64,000 bases of DNA from Stenopsyche tienmushanensis (GCA_008973525.1 WACJ01000099.1:372001-436000); one strand, 5' to 3'; positions 11,701 to 20,931 are shown, counted from the first letter of the stretch. Numbers and translations are program-made. Notes: generated by a model from the letters alone, not told the origin.

Positions 11701-13437
11701 AGGATTCTGTGTGCGTTCATAAATACATGTGTGTCCGTTTTTATGTTAATTTTCAAAGATTTCTTTGCTGCTCTCGAATATGAACTGGATTGCAACAGCG
11801 GCTCAAAGGATATTTTCAGACGTTAAATAATCTTTGTCTGGCGTTTGCGAATTTCATGTCCTTTTCCGTATAAATACTTTGGTTTTTTTCGCAATTAGAT
11901 ATATCGATTCGGAGCCTGAATGGGCGAAAAACCTCAACCAACGCCTGAAGCCGGGTAAAACCAGGGTTATATTCAAGGCGAGGAATCCAACCAACGAAAC
12001 TGTAGTGGCTTGTACATTCTCCATCACCGTTAAAGGTTCAACCGAAAAATCGAATTAATTTTTGTATTTTATTTATATATCGCGTATGCAAATTGAATGC
12101 AAATTAAAATTATAGACCCTGAGAAACCCAAAGTCGTATTTTGCCCCGAATCGTTCAACGTTGCGCTCAACAAAGGAGAAATGTTTCGTCGAATTCACTG
12201 GGTAGAGCCTGAATTCTCAGATAACATAGGAATCCATCGGATCCATCGATCAATGGTACTTTCTATAATATCATGGAAAACTCAAAACCAAGCCTTTATT
12301 TATTGTTTTATTTTAATTTATTTAGAGCCCTGGAGCTCTTATGAGCCTCGGCATACATCATGTTGACTACATAGCTACAGACGAATCTGGAAATAGAGCA
12401 TCTTGCCATTTTACTATAAATGTTTTTGGTTAGTAGATAAGACCTATGCTTTTTATTAATGCTTAACACTTAATTAGCTTTTGATTACATTTTTACATGC
12501 TAATTTATGTTCGGGATTATGACGTGCACGCTCTTAACATCGAGTCCAATGACGCCATGCGACCAGGATTTAAAATTTTCTTCATGTATTAATAACTAAA
12601 ATTTATTGATTTAACCTCATGCATAACCATCAAGCTTGCCTCAATATGATCTAATTTTTGTATCTGAAGTGATGAAAACCTTTGGGTTGTTCAGAAATGC
12701 ATAAATGCAGCAACAAAAGGATGCAATTTTATAAAATACACAGTATGCATGCGCATGGACAAATATTACCCCTAAACAAATATGTGTAGATATGCTTGAC
12801 TTGTTGACCAAATTTTATTTTATGTGATTGTAATTAGAATTTATTTTATGTCAAAATGCTTTGAAGATCATAACAATCATCCTGTAGAGCTAAAATGATA
12901 ATATTTGCATGCAGTTTGTTAATTCTTGGAACATTCTATTTAGCTGTGGGTGGTGTAGGATGACTCTTTCAGCAGCCTGTGAATTTCATGCTATCCAAAT
13001 GCAAAACATAATTCTCAGAATCTGGAAAACTAACGAGCATAGGGATTTTCCATATAATAAGAGCAGGACTTAATGAAATATTTAACGTTTTAGAATCATC
13101 GAGAAATTCCGCAAAAGATGTCAAGCTGACAAATGGCTTTATGATTTGTCCCGGAAAGCACGTGGTCAAGTCTCTAACTGAAGGAATTGTAAGTGATATC
13201 CTCAAACGTTGATGGCAAAAGTTCAACAGAAAACTGATTTTAATTTATTTTCCATAGACCACCATTCCATCGGGCTGTCATTTACGTTGGTTAAAAGCGA
13301 AGAATCACGACGACCCGAGCAACCTCGAATCCAAGAATAAAAAGATCAATTTTCAACACTATGGCGACTGGAACAGACGCAACCGCTTTGATCGCCGCCA
13401 ACGAAATGATATATATTCAAATATAAATTTTACTTAG
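2572..13437 (+). CDS. Sushi(CCP)/HYR-domain extracellular protein, 3' part, 8 exons
   Basis: Joined exons 2572-2763, 9126-9329, 9438-9552, 11899-12035, 12116-12255, 12326-12428, 13094-13188 and 13258-13437 give 1166 coding bases. After the 2-base codon remainder this is exactly 387 codons plus a TAG stop. Domains in order are Sushi 1 (exon 1), Sushi 2 (exon 2), HYR 1 (exons 3-4), HYR 2 (exons 5-6) and a basic C-terminal tail (exons 7-8). Sushi modules are disulfide-bonded adhesion/complement-control folds. HYR modules are Ig-like and usually accompany Sushi domains in secreted or cell-surface proteins. The gene is therefore probably extracellular, in adhesion, matrix or complement-like recognition. 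The 5' end, start codon and signal peptide are outside the window. No membrane segment is visible in the tail, which is rich in Arg, Asn and Asp, so a secreted product is likeliest. I do not recognise the orthologue. Confidence 0.8.
3224..3841 (-). mobile_element. mariner deletion derivative (copy M1)
   Basis: Ends are TTAGGCTGTCCCATAAATTT (left) and the complement of TTAGGTTGTCCCATAAGTG (right). The left flank is TA. The right flank TT is a degraded target duplication. The minus strand reads mariner transposase pieces: HTH remains (YTVREIAKKLEIP-like), then PHELTDSNKLQR, LLQRHNSQ and TGDK (first catalytic region). It then jumps across an internal deletion directly to the C-terminal NDIKMYLDQYFANKSGKF segment. 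About half of a normal 1.3 kb mariner is missing. It carries stops and cannot encode an active transposase. It lies in intron 1 of the Sushi/HYR gene. Confidence 0.85.
3842..4646. other. No gene recognised (intronic)
   Basis: AT-rich intronic sequence. The open frame at 4222-4461 has no recognisable domain or splice context, so I treat it as chance. Confidence 0.5.
4647..4714. repeat. Perfect 21-bp inverted repeat
   Basis: Left arm 4647-4667 (AATTGCATATATTTATCCGAT) is exactly complementary to right arm 4694-4714, with a 26-base loop. The loop itself contains further ATCGGATA/TATCCGAT units. It can form a hairpin or cruciform. It may be a tiny palindromic MITE or the remnant of two facing element ends. 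Confidence 0.85.
4772..5045 (-). pseudogene. mariner transposase C-terminal fragment
   Basis: On the minus strand the sequence reads the end of a mariner transposase. LPHLPYSSDLALTDFYLF corresponds to the PPYSPDLAPSD box holding the last catalytic Asp. Further on come KRIERLSKRWEDVL and NEENYIL with a stop near 4772, matching the usual FYxxGIxxLxxRWxKxI..GxYI terminus. There are stops and frame changes between the two blocks. No TIR is seen. It is a different mariner subfamily from M1. Confidence 0.75.
5385..5903 (-). mobile_element. hAT-A non-autonomous element, copy 2
   Basis: The minus-strand copy starts at about 5903 with TAGAGAATCTAATCCCGGG, corresponding to TAGGGAATCCAATCCCGG at 60944. 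It contains the CGTTTACTAATCCCGGG block, the degenerate ACGCCATTG junction, ATACATCACCGGTAGGG, CCCGTATCTATTATATTTC and the spacer CCGTCGCTGCAGATGAATAC. It ends at about 5385 in sequence homologous to 61430-61475, just before the hAT C-terminal motif, which is missing here. Confidence 0.75.
5904..7397. other. No gene recognised (intronic)
   Basis: AT-rich intron sequence. Around 7040-7075 there is TTTCGATAAAAACGCATTTAAAG, resembling the CGAGAAAAACGCG motif at the ends of the Mutator-like remnants, so a very decayed element of that type may sit at 6895-7085. Confidence 0.45.
7398..8255 (+). repeat. Unclassified repeat E, copy 1 (interrupted by mariner)
   Basis: 7398-7673 matches 18024-18323 over its length: TTTGTGCTCTTACTTTCCACTTG, AAGGTCCCCAACAGGAACCTC, TGTTGGGGCGCAATC, TTCGCGAATTAGCT and TGGACGACATTCTTAGA. 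The match resumes after the mariner at 8225-8255. No protein domain or terminal repeat was identified. Confidence 0.75.
7674..8222 (-). mobile_element. mariner deletion derivative (copy M2) with TA target duplication
   Basis: Bounded by TTAGGGTGTCCCAAAAGTTT on the left and the complement of TTAGGTTGTTTCATAAGTTTC on the right, with TA on both sides (7672-7673 and 8223-8224). Minus-strand pieces show the HTH block KLEIPRTSVHNHL, then PHELTDSNKLLR, LLQRHNSQAF, VTGEESWI and WWDWKGV. These run directly into the C-terminal segment through the same deletion junction as copy M1. It has an additional deletion after the SWI box. It is non-functional. Confidence 0.9.
8256..9125. other. No gene recognised (end of intron 1)
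   Basis: AT-rich intron sequence ending in the acceptor ATTTACAAATTTCAG (AG at 9124-9125). I see no repeat with a second copy here. Confidence 0.5.
9126..9329 (+). CDS. Exon 2 of Sushi/HYR gene: Sushi module 2
   Basis: Phase 1-1 exon of 204 bases with donor GTAAAA at 9330. It reads PCPRLTKPENGYFIPSSC, then CSLRCISGFKPTG, LTCTADKQW and the closing Cys. The NGYF, GF and Trp positions fit a Sushi/CCP module with a longer first loop containing an extra Cys pair. A short basic KK linker follows. Confidence 0.85.
9438..9552 (+). CDS. Exon 3 of Sushi/HYR gene: first half of HYR 1
   Basis: Acceptor TTCTTATTTTAG ends at 9437; donor GTAAAT starts at 9553. Phase 1 to 2. It encodes PFINCPANINVELQ and a Trp-containing strand, the usual start of an HYR module (xPxIxCPxxI). 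Confidence 0.8.
9758..10655 (+). repeat. Unclassified repeat G, copy 1 (split by a SINE)
   Basis: 9758-9879 plus 10370-10655 match 24806-25225 almost collinearly: GCGTTGTCTTGAAATCGTT, TTTGGGTGTTCTCAGTATAA, ACGAGTTACATCCAAGGGG, AAGTCCTGAATGCC and TTTCGACCGCTGACAC. The segment around 10460-10530 resembles the internal part of family B (GGAGTGGCCACAA..., CCGGTCC...). It lies in intron 3 of the Sushi/HYR gene. Confidence 0.8.
9880..10369 (+). mobile_element. tRNA-derived SINE, full-length copy with poly(A)
   Basis: The head resembles a tRNA gene and holds an internal polymerase III promoter: A box TGGTATAGTGG (9890-9900) and B box GGGTTCAAATCC (9932-9943). A unique body follows, including CGATTAATAAAGTCG, ATGAGTGAGTAATTGAATTTG and GGAAGGCAATGGGAAACC. 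It ends in an uninterrupted A-run at 10356-10369. The paralogous site at 24933 lacks it, which fixes both ends. Related copies lie at 16863, 23350, 49855 (minus) and 60065. No clear target duplication is visible. Confidence 0.85.
10656..11898. other. Rest of intron 3, nothing recognised
   Basis: AT-rich, ending in the acceptor TTCGCAATTAG (AG at 11897-11898). A somewhat less AT-rich open stretch on the minus strand (11277-11513) has no recognisable domain. Confidence 0.5.
11899..12035 (+). CDS. Exon 4 of Sushi/HYR gene: second half of HYR 1
   Basis: Phase 2 to 1. It reads EPEWAKNLNQRLKPGKT, then VVACTFSITVK, the classic HYR ending (PGxTxVxF.A.N..N...ACTFxIxV). The donor GTTCAA at 12036 is weak but gives the right frame into the next exon (joined ITVK-D-PEKP). 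Confidence 0.8.
12116..12255 (+). CDS. Exon 5 of Sushi/HYR gene: first part of HYR 2
   Basis: Acceptor AAATTATAG ends at 12115. Donor GTACTT starts at 12256. Phase 1 to 0. It reads DPEKPKVVFCPESFNV, then HWVEPEFSDNIGI, a typical HYR first half with the W.EP.FSDN core. Confidence 0.8.
12326..12428 (+). CDS. Exon 6 of Sushi/HYR gene: second part of HYR 2
   Basis: Acceptor TTATTTAG ends at 12325. Donor GTTAGT starts at 12429. Phase 0 to 1. It reads SPGALMSLGIHHVDYIATDE, then SGNRASCHFTINV, which is the diagnostic HYR core (PxGxxxVxYxATDxSGNxAxCxFxIxV). Confidence 0.85.
12429..13093 (+). other. Intron 6 of Sushi/HYR gene
   Basis: 665-base AT-rich intron with no recognised repeat or domain. The antisense open frame at 12969-13226 overlaps exon 7 and is a shadow of it. 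Confidence 0.6.
13094..13188 (+). CDS. Exon 7 of Sushi/HYR gene: C-terminal tail
   Basis: Acceptor AACGTTTTAG ends at 13093. Consensus donor GTAAGT starts at 13189. Phase 1 to 0. It encodes a Lys-rich linker and KLTNGFMICPGKHVV with one Cys. No known domain is recognised. It is called by splice sites and frame continuity. Confidence 0.7.
13258..13437 (+). CDS. Exon 8 (terminal) of Sushi/HYR gene
   Basis: Acceptor ATTTTCCATAG ends at 13257 and the frame runs in phase 0 to TAG at 13435-13437. It encodes 59 residues including one Cys (PSGCHLRWL) and a basic, polar end (DWNRRNRFDRRQRND). The tail is probably unstructured or heparin/matrix-binding, which is inference from composition only. Confidence 0.75.
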   Translation, partial: TTIPSGCHLRWLKAKNHDDPSNLESKNKKINFQHYGDWNRRNRFDRRQRNDIYSNINFT

Positions 13438-13711
13438 CTTATAGATATAGAATACATTTTACCGATGTCAGATCGATTTTCATTAATTATATCAACTCAT
13501 AATAGTATTAAATGTGAATTGGTGCGCATGATGCATCACTTGTAGTATTTATTCAAATTCAATTTACATGCAAAACTCTGCTTTCAAAATCTGAAAACGC
13601 TTGCGCTGAAATAATTATGTTAAGAGATGAAAATTATCATCATTTATACGTGTGCTTTAGGTGTTAATCAATCCAATTTAAATAAGTGTATTTCTTCATT
13701 ATTAATTCAGA

Positions 13712-13717
13712 AATAAA
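13712..13717 (+). promoter_or_regulatory. Candidate polyadenylation signal of Sushi/HYR gene
   Basis: AATAAA, 275 bases after the stop codon. Such hexamers are frequent by chance in AT-rich DNA. Confidence 0.4.
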
Positions 13718-14779
13718 TAGATATAGAGCAGAATGTTGTTTCATTCCCGACCCTCCTGCAAATAAGCGATAAGTGCGCCTATTGAATCGACTAATGCAAA
13801 TACGCCAACATCACGCGGCTGCGGTTGTATACAAACAAAGGACTGCATTAAAGTTAATCACACACCAATCCTACATATCCTACAGCATCAATTGAATAGC
13901 GACAATTGTGTCATCTATCCGATATTCCAGGCATTGAGGAATATGCCTAAAATTAATAGAGCATGTTATATTAAAAATTAAACATTTGGCTTTCTAAATT
14001 AACGCATTCACGGACACGGATATAAAAAAGAAATAATAATCAAAAGCAACAAAAAGTTCTCAACCTTTTTATTGGTAAAATCATATTATATTGTTATATT
14101 CGAAATTTACAAATTTGCAAAAATTACACGGAATTTTTTGTCCACAATTTATAAAAAAAGTACACATTTGCAAAATTATATAAAAAATTTCAAAAGTGTC
14201 CTAGGATAATATACGACTTTTGGTGGGATTCACCTTTTTTCTTCAAGCCATATGGAGTGTAATGCCCATATACGCATATGTGCCTTCGATGTGGAGCCCA
14301 AATAGATATAATTATGTATTTAAAAAAATGCATATTTTATATTATGCATAAATTTGCTAATTGCGCACATAAACAATGCTTGCACTGATTCAAAAATGTT
14401 CACAAAGATGTTCGCAATAATTCCTCAAAATATCATCGCAATCGGATGAATAGTTTTGGAACGTATATAATACAAACATACATACATACAGACAACATGT
14501 TTTTTTTATATTTGGTAACAAAACTAAAAAAATGACAAAAGGCTATGCATAAAATTAATTTATCCTAAAAGCTAAGAAATTTCACTTCTGGCAAGCGTTT
14601 TTTCAAGCATCTTTTTAAATTGAAAATCGAGAAAAATAACAATTTATTAATTAATATTTTAGGTTGCCGCGAACCTTTTGGTTTTCTGATTAACAAATAC
14701 TGTCCTAAATACGATACGCAAAATAAAATCACATGATTTTAAGTCTGAGTGGGTGAAAAATATGTAGAAACAAAATGTC
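13718..14779. other. Intergenic, no gene recognised
   Basis: AT-rich. At 14440-14510 there is a tail-like motif (CGGATGAATAGTTTTGGAACG followed by CATACATACATACAGAC), a common form of decayed insect transposon ends, but no element could be delimited. Confidence 0.5.
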
Positions 14780-14813
14780 GAACCAGACTCGACATAGGAT
14801 CGCAAAGAGTTAA
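14780..14813 (-). mobile_element. piggyBac-like terminal fragment at TTAA
   Basis: Reads TCGACATAGGATCGCAAAGAGTTAA-type sequence. The reverse complement begins TTAACTCTTTGCGATCCTA, similar to TTAACCATTTGCGGTCCTA at 59504. TTAA is the piggyBac target. Only one end is seen. Confidence 0.5.
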
Positions 14814-14824
14814 GAACAATTTTT

Positions 14825-15195
14825 ACGTTTAAAAATCAAATATTTATTTTTCAAACATAGTCACCGTTTAAGGATAACATTTTCTTCCAAAGGATAACAA
14901 GTTTTTTTCATTGCGTTACTGAAAAATTCCTCCGACTTTTCTTGAATCCAGGACTTACTGTCTTCGCCTCATCATAATACACGTGTGAAATCTGTTCGAA
15001 CTTCAAGTTTTATAGAGTTGCTGGAACCCATTGTGCACAGATTTTACGGTATCCCAGTTATTCAATAATGAAGCTGGCGCATTCCTTGGATATTCCAATG
15101 TGGTTTGCGATACGCTTTTGAGTGATTTTGTCATTTTGATCGTTGATGAGTTTGCGACGTTTATCGTCTGTGGCAGTGGAACGGATATCCTCTAC
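14825..15195 (-). pseudogene. mariner transposase fragment, internally deleted
   Basis: On the minus strand an N-terminal part (DDKRRKLINDQND, ITQKRIANHIGIS, LGYRKICAQWVPATL) is fused to a C-terminal part (EEFFSNAMKK and LNGDYV). These match the mariner helix-turn-helix/linker region and the terminal EFFxxGIxKL...GDYVE. The whole catalytic centre is deleted and there are frameshifts. The GDYV terminus links it to the fragment at 31890-32165 rather than to M1/M2. Confidence 0.75.
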
Positions 15196-15199
15196 GTGC

Positions 15200-16860
15200 T
15201 TCGTTAATAATTATGGCTTTTGCTATGAAACCACAAAATTTTACTATAACTTTATTATATATATTTTATTTTATTTCATCTATAGTAGACCTATCAAAAG
15301 CATCGTCACCATAAACAGTCTTTAAATGGTGATTAGTAGGAGTAACTTTTTCAGCAGTAAATTCTACTGACATAGCAATAGAACATATCTCCATACTTCA
15401 GTTTCTCGTAATTTTAAAGCACTAAATTTTAGAGCCGTCGTCCGATCGAATAGGCCCAACTGCGAGACTTCAAATAAGAACCTTTCCATAAAAATGACCT
15501 ATATTTAACTTAAGAAGATGGAAAAAAATACTCCTCTCAGACAAGGTTCGTAGAACCACCTGTAGCCTTTCCTCCCACCTGTAGAGCTTCTTCTGAGAGG
15601 TTATACTGTTTGTATTTTCGTAGAAATGCCCGGTATGCAAGAAGTAATTCAATAATGTTCAATTGATTAAATTAATTTTTAACACATCACTCAATAAATT
15701 CGCAGGAATTTTTTCGACTTTTTGCTTTTTCATTTCAGGAGTCATTTTCCGCAATTTCTTAAACAAAATCTATGAACTTATTGGCGTTAGAATTAATACT
15801 TATTTATTTTTAAAATGAAAACATAAATTTGGTTCGCAAGATATATTAGACACACTTTTTTATTTGAGATACGAAGTCGGAAGAAAACAATTCAATGAAT
15901 CGAGTTTTTATACTAACATCGGTTATTGGCTTTTGAAATAGGCTAGCGAATTACATCATGTACTTAATTGAAAAGACCATTATAATGCGTCCTTGCAAAG
16001 TTCTTCGAATGGAATGTTAAATGCGACAGCAGATTATGTTGCACCTGCAGCTCATGGTCTTATTTGGACGATGGCTAAATTAGTATTTATATGAATCCAT
16101 GTTTTCCGCCAGGACTTGATGGTATGGATCGATTATGTCTAATTGGCTCAATTATTGAAATGTGTTTTTATAGTTTATGCATATGCAAAAGACAAATAAT
16201 GCGTTAAGATCATGACCATGTGAAAATTGGGATCGAATCATAGCTTAAGAAATATAAAAGAAAAATGCCGCATCAGAGGTCCTTTTTCTGGACCTCTTGG
16301 CCACAGGGCGTTCAAGGCCTTCTGCCATAGTTTCAGAGCAAAATCCGTCCTCTCCCATAACGTGTCACTATGGGTTGACCATATACTTGTATCAACCTAG
16401 GTGTGAATATAAATAAATGCTTACATATATATTTATCAAAACTTAATATCTGAAATGATTGAAATAACTTAATCGGATAAAATAGGATTTTTTGTCGCAA
16501 TTGGCAATATAAGTCCAAGGCAGAGTCGAAACGAAACGAGTCCAAGAAAACTATTTGCGGAGATCTTCTTGATAATAACGGCTAAAAGTGTTATTAAAAA
16601 ACAATAATTATATAGCTTGCAATGATTGATAATGACAATTGTCTGAAATAACCATAATATTATTATTTACAAGATGCTTTCAATGTTCAATAACATAATC
16701 ATTTTTTCATTCAATAAATATTATGAATCTATTATATTTGGCATAATTGTCTTTAATTCAATGTTTACTAACATAATTTGTTCAGGAGCCTATTGTGTCA
16801 ATATGGAATTCTAGAATGTATCTAAATTCATTGAAATTTTTATTGGGTTATTATTGATTT
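15200..16860. other. Intergenic, no gene recognised
   Basis: AT-rich. A small less AT-rich patch at 16265-16360 contains CCTCTTGGCCACAGGGCG, but no domain or second copy was identified. Confidence 0.5.
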
Positions 16861-16862
16861 TT

Positions 16863-17090
16863 GACCAAGTGCTGATATAGTGGCAAGGATCCTGGACTCG
16901 TACTGTAAAGTTTCGGGTTCAAATCCAGCTTGTGAAAATATTAATATTTCTTGAATTTGAAAAATTAAATGCTGAGGCGATTAATAATGGCACATGAGTG
17001 AGTGATTGAATTTGCAAAAATAATTAAATTATCATTTATACATGATGATAATTTCGCTACTCACGCAAAGATTTTCTCCTCTTCTATGAG
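16863..17090 (+). mobile_element. tRNA-derived SINE, copy 2 (3' truncated)
   Basis: Begins GACCAAGTGCTGATATAGTGG, with B box GGGTTCAAATCC at 16915-16926. It lacks part of the body present in copy 1, then continues GCTGAGGCGATTAATAATGG, GTGATTGAATTTGC and GATAATTTCGCTACTCAC. It stops where a mariner fragment begins. Confidence 0.8.
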
Positions 17091-17092
17091 CA

Positions 17093-17303
17093 TATTGACT
17101 GAAAATTTAGACATGGGAAAGCTGTGCACAAGATGGGTGCCGTGTTTGCTCACAATGAAACAAAAACAGCTTCGTGATAATGTTTCAATCGAGTGTTTGG
17201 TGATGTTTCACAGCAATAAGACCAGTTTTTTGCATCAATTCAGGATGAAACACGGGTCCATCACTTTACATCTAAGACGAAGGAACATGGGGACCGTCCA
17301 CTG
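17093..17303 (+). pseudogene. mariner transposase fragment (MRKLCARW type)
   Basis: The plus strand reads LTENLDMGKLCTRWVPCLLT, then KQKQLRDNVSIECL and MFHSNKTSFLHQF. This corresponds to the mariner stretch before the first catalytic Asp (LGMRKLCARWVPRLLT...CLxxFxxNxxDFLxRF). The catalytic VTxDETW block is only vestigial. A stop ends the frame at 17304. The fragment class matches those at 32755, 38205 and 59600. Confidence 0.8.
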
Positions 17304-17402
17304 ATTTGAAATGTTTATTGGTCCTGCTATTCAGGATGATGCTAGCCCGCTCAACAAAAGTGCACAGCAAGGGGCAAAACTTGCATTTAATATCCATGTC
17401 CG

Positions 17403-17865
17403 CAGGGCCGTAACTAGGGCACGTCAAAGCAGGCGCCCGCCACGGGCGCAACTGGGCTTGGGGCGCAAAACTCAGTATACCTTTGAGAATTGCGCATGGT
17501 TTTTATTTTACTCAACCATTCTACTTCACATGAATCAACACTGATTGACTCTGTCCGTTATTATAATATATAATAAGTTGTCTAATCACTCTTTTCTTCG
17601 TTATCGTTTAAACACCTAGACCTAGTTGGCATAAAATAAAATTTAATTAACCTCCTTCGGACAACTTCGTTTTGTAATGAGAGTTCGTAATCGTTCTGAA
17701 CACATGTTCAGTTATGGCGTTCGTCATATCAGCGGTCCGAAAAGCGGACCGATTGGACACACAGACCTTGTGGCCACTCCGTTCCCTTTTAAGACTTTTT
17801 GTTGCATTTTTATGATCTGTACGGACACGGAAGCTCCCTCAGAGGCTAACTTATATAGGTGATTC
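17403..17865 (+). mobile_element. Family B DNA-transposon, best preserved arm
   Basis: Starts CAGGGCCGTAACTAGGGC, then GCGCCCGCCACGGGCGC (itself palindromic) and GGGCTTGGGGCGCAAAA. It continues through CATGAATCAACACTGATTGA to GGTCCGAAAAGCGGACCGAT, GTGGCCACTCCGTTCCC and CTCCCTCAGAGGCTAAC. The reverse complement of the same order is found at 38455-38792. No coding frame. Confidence 0.75.
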
Positions 17866-18023
17866 GCACTAAATGAGGCCGCGAAGGAGTCTAAACTTCC
17901 ATAAAAAAAATTAAAGTAAAATAAAAACCATGTTCACCATACAAAAATCAAGTACACCATAAAATATGTTTGGAATATATAAGAACATTCTTATATAATT
18001 CTAAAAAAATAAATTAAAAATTA

Positions 18024-18350
18024 AATTTTGTGCTCTTACTTTCCACTTGCATATTCGCTTTTTTAAAATCTGTGTTAACATTTTTTGATTTAATTTGCTC
18101 CCTTACTACAATAGAACAAATATAAGAAAGGCCCCAATAGCAACCTCTGGTCTGCAAACAAAAGCAGACTTAGCGACAAATCAGCGACCGCAGCGGTCTC
18201 AGAGCCGTTGGGGCGCAATTTTGACGGAGTGGTGCTTCGAGCGTATTTCGCGAATTAGCTGTAAATCATTGGAATAATCCGAATTTCTTCACCAAAATGA
18301 TGGACGACATTCTTAGATAGATATACTTTCTAAAAATGAAATTTAAAAAA
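18024..18350 (+). repeat. Unclassified repeat E, copy 2 (uninterrupted)
   Basis: Collinear with 7398-7673 and then 8225-8255. It represents the site before mariner insertion, with TA at 18324-18325. It holds CTCTTACTTTCCACTTGC, GCAACCTCTGGTCTGCAAAC, TTGGGGCGCAATTTTGACG and GACGACATTCTTAGATAG. Confidence 0.8.
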
Positions 18351-20443
18351 GAGTGATTGACCTCGAGTCAACAAGCTCTTGCAAGAAAATCTGCAAGTTG
18401 TGACTTCAATAGTTGCAAATATTTCGATAAACTATAAAACAGACAATGGCTTCATAGTAAAAACGTTGGATATAAATCATAATTACTATTTCAAGAAAAT
18501 TACAATATTCCTGACCACATTTTTATAACCATTGGGATATTTCTGTATTTATCTCAAATGAATCATATTACAATTTACTATTTAGTATAGAATATAGTTT
18601 CCTTTTTCCTGTAACTTCGTCATTGAATTTTTTTTATCAAATATATCTTTGATTGCACTCTTAATAAATGTTAATGTTAGAAAGTAAATTAATCAACCAT
18701 TGTGCTATTCTGTTGCAATATTATTTCTGCTTGTGCAAAATGGACGTAATTTTACAAAAAAAAAGCATTTTTACATGACTATAATTTCCACTAATTTGTA
18801 TCACTCACTAATCAACAAATTCAATGAAACCATTCAAAATTGATCAAAATAACTGATTATTACAGTAATAATATATGAAGCCATTTTCCTCGATAGTAAT
18901 TTTACACCCAGTTGATACAGTAGTAAGTTTGAATGTATTAAAATGAGTAATCGAGATGATATTTCATCATACTGGAGTTAGTGCTTTCTATCATTAAAGT
19001 CGTTTGCGTCCTTGATTGCAATATGATTTCCATAATTAATACAAGGAAAATTCGCAATTTTATTATAATCAAACAACTAAATTAACCTCTCAAAGCGAAG
19101 TTCATCTGTATTATGCTTAATAAACTTCAAAAATTGATAATAGATAAAAAATTCTGCGAAAATAGATTCATCTTATTGAATAATTTATGTTAAACATGGT
19201 TTCCAAGACTCATGCTTACTCACCAAAATAAATGCCTGTTCATTGCATATGAAAAATAAACAAGGCCAACCGCCAAATGTTAACCGATAATTTAAGAGGT
19301 GATACTATCTCGTGGGGTCAAAATCAAGGATCATTTTCTCGAATTTATTGTGGAAATACAAAACACGTTTTTCAATTTTGGCTTTTTGTATATGATTACA
19401 CATTTCTTAAGGTATACAGAAGTAATTTTTATATGTCATTTAAAAGCGAAATGGCAGCACAAAATCTTTTGTAATTACGAAACAGGTTTTTTTCATGACC
19501 TTCCTTTCAGTTCCCTTAAAGATCGCAATTTTGCATATAAAACAAAAAGAAGAAAATATTTTAAAATCGCATTAAAAAATATAGCAAATATTTGTAGGAC
19601 TATTCAAAATATTGATTTTAAAAAAATTTGCGTCGATTCTAAGATGAAGACATGTTTTTTCGAAAAAATATCGACCGAGAATCGAGTATAAAATCGCTAA
19701 TTTTTTTATTCAACAAAAATTTATGCAAATATTTACAATAAAATGTTATTTTTCAGCTATATTTAAAAATTAAAAACGATTACTTAAAAATTGTAGAAGT
19801 TAGCGGTACGGTAAGCTCGAAAAACATGGTCACGAGATAAACGCGTTTAATGTTTCAAGTACATGTATTTCTATATATTTATTTTTATTTACGACTAATC
19901 GACGATGTTTGGGTCATAAAATTGTCCTTCTAATTCCATATTTTCATCCCTTTTATTCTTCCTTAAAGATATTGATACTGAACGGTCTTCTTTTGGCTTT
20001 ACAGATAGGGAATGATCAGATAGCCAAACCATAATAAATACTGAATTAATCTATGACCTTTCCCATTTAGTCCTTTTATAGTTTTTTCAATAATATTTTT
20101 TGTATGTGATCGATGCATTCCTTTTTTTAACGCTCAAAATCTGCTCAAAAATTGCCTTGAAGTCTTGCAATCACCATCACTCACGTAATTTATGTAAGAA
20201 ATGTCGTTTTTCTTCAATTGAGCGCAACATCACCGTGACCGCACTCGGAAAATCGAATTTTCAACCACTTTGAAAATTTTCCCCCACACAAAATCTTTTG
20301 GATAATATTTTTTAATAGTTTAAGAAGCATTTAGGCTAATAATTATCAAAAAAAATACAATGCCGTCATATTCGCAATGAGAAAAAAAAGTTGGGCTTTC
20401 TTTCGGTATTTTTTTTAATTGGGGACAATACAATTAAAAAATG
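18351..20443. other. Intergenic, no gene recognised
   Basis: Strongly AT-rich. The open frame at 19299-19691 is Lys/Phe/Ile-rich with no recognisable domain. At 19810-19850 the motif CTCGAAAAACATGGTCACG with AAACGCGTTTAA hints at a decayed element end. Confidence 0.5.
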
Positions 20444-20929
20444 GGCCTTAAACATTTTTTTTGTGCGGTAATCGCACAAAAAAAAGTGAAGATGGGTTCC
20501 ATGGATTTTTAAAAACGCATAACTTTGAAACATCTGTATAAAATATACCCAAAATCGCATAAACAAGTTATAAAAAAACAGGAAAACAATAAGGCAATAA
20601 GGTAAAATTTTAATTAATTAATTTAATTTATCTCTGACATCTGGCATCTCAAATGCCAGGCATCCACCAGATAAATACTAATTATTTTAATTACAAACTG
20701 TCATCGCTGTATGATAATTTTCATTTCAGTGTCAATGTCATCATTGTTCCTTGTATATTTTCTCTTTTCAACAAATTATTTTTTTTTTCAAAATTTCGGT
20801 TAGTGTTGATGATTTATTTCCTATTTTATCCAAAATATCTCGATGCGTACTATTGATTTGAATTTGAAACAAAAATTGCTTTAAATAAAACCGCATAACT
20901 TCGAAATCGCACAAAAAGAGGTTTGAGTG
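20444..20929 (+). mobile_element. Family P MITE, copy 1
   Basis: The left end is CCTTAAACATTTTTTTTGTG. The right end is CGCACAAAAAGAGGTTTGAG-TG, followed by TA (20930-20931). The two are inverted. Internal blocks AAACGCATAACTTTGAAAC and AATATACCCAAAATCGCA are shared with 52060-52130. CTGGCATCTCAAATGCCAG is a perfect palindrome also seen at 27650. No coding capacity. Confidence 0.7.
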
Positions 20930-20931
20930 TA

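Noticed and set aside
12969..13226. 85-codon minus-strand frame over intron 6 and exon 7
   Set aside because: It overlaps an exon supported by phase, splice sites and continuity of the plus-strand protein.
14460..14510. CATA tetranucleotide run as a microsatellite locus
   Set aside because: Only about three units are present. It is more likely the tail of a decayed element.
19299..19691. 130-codon plus-strand frame
   Set aside because: Composition is that of translated AT-rich noncoding DNA (Phe, Lys, Ile, Asn), with no domain, splice signal or second copy.
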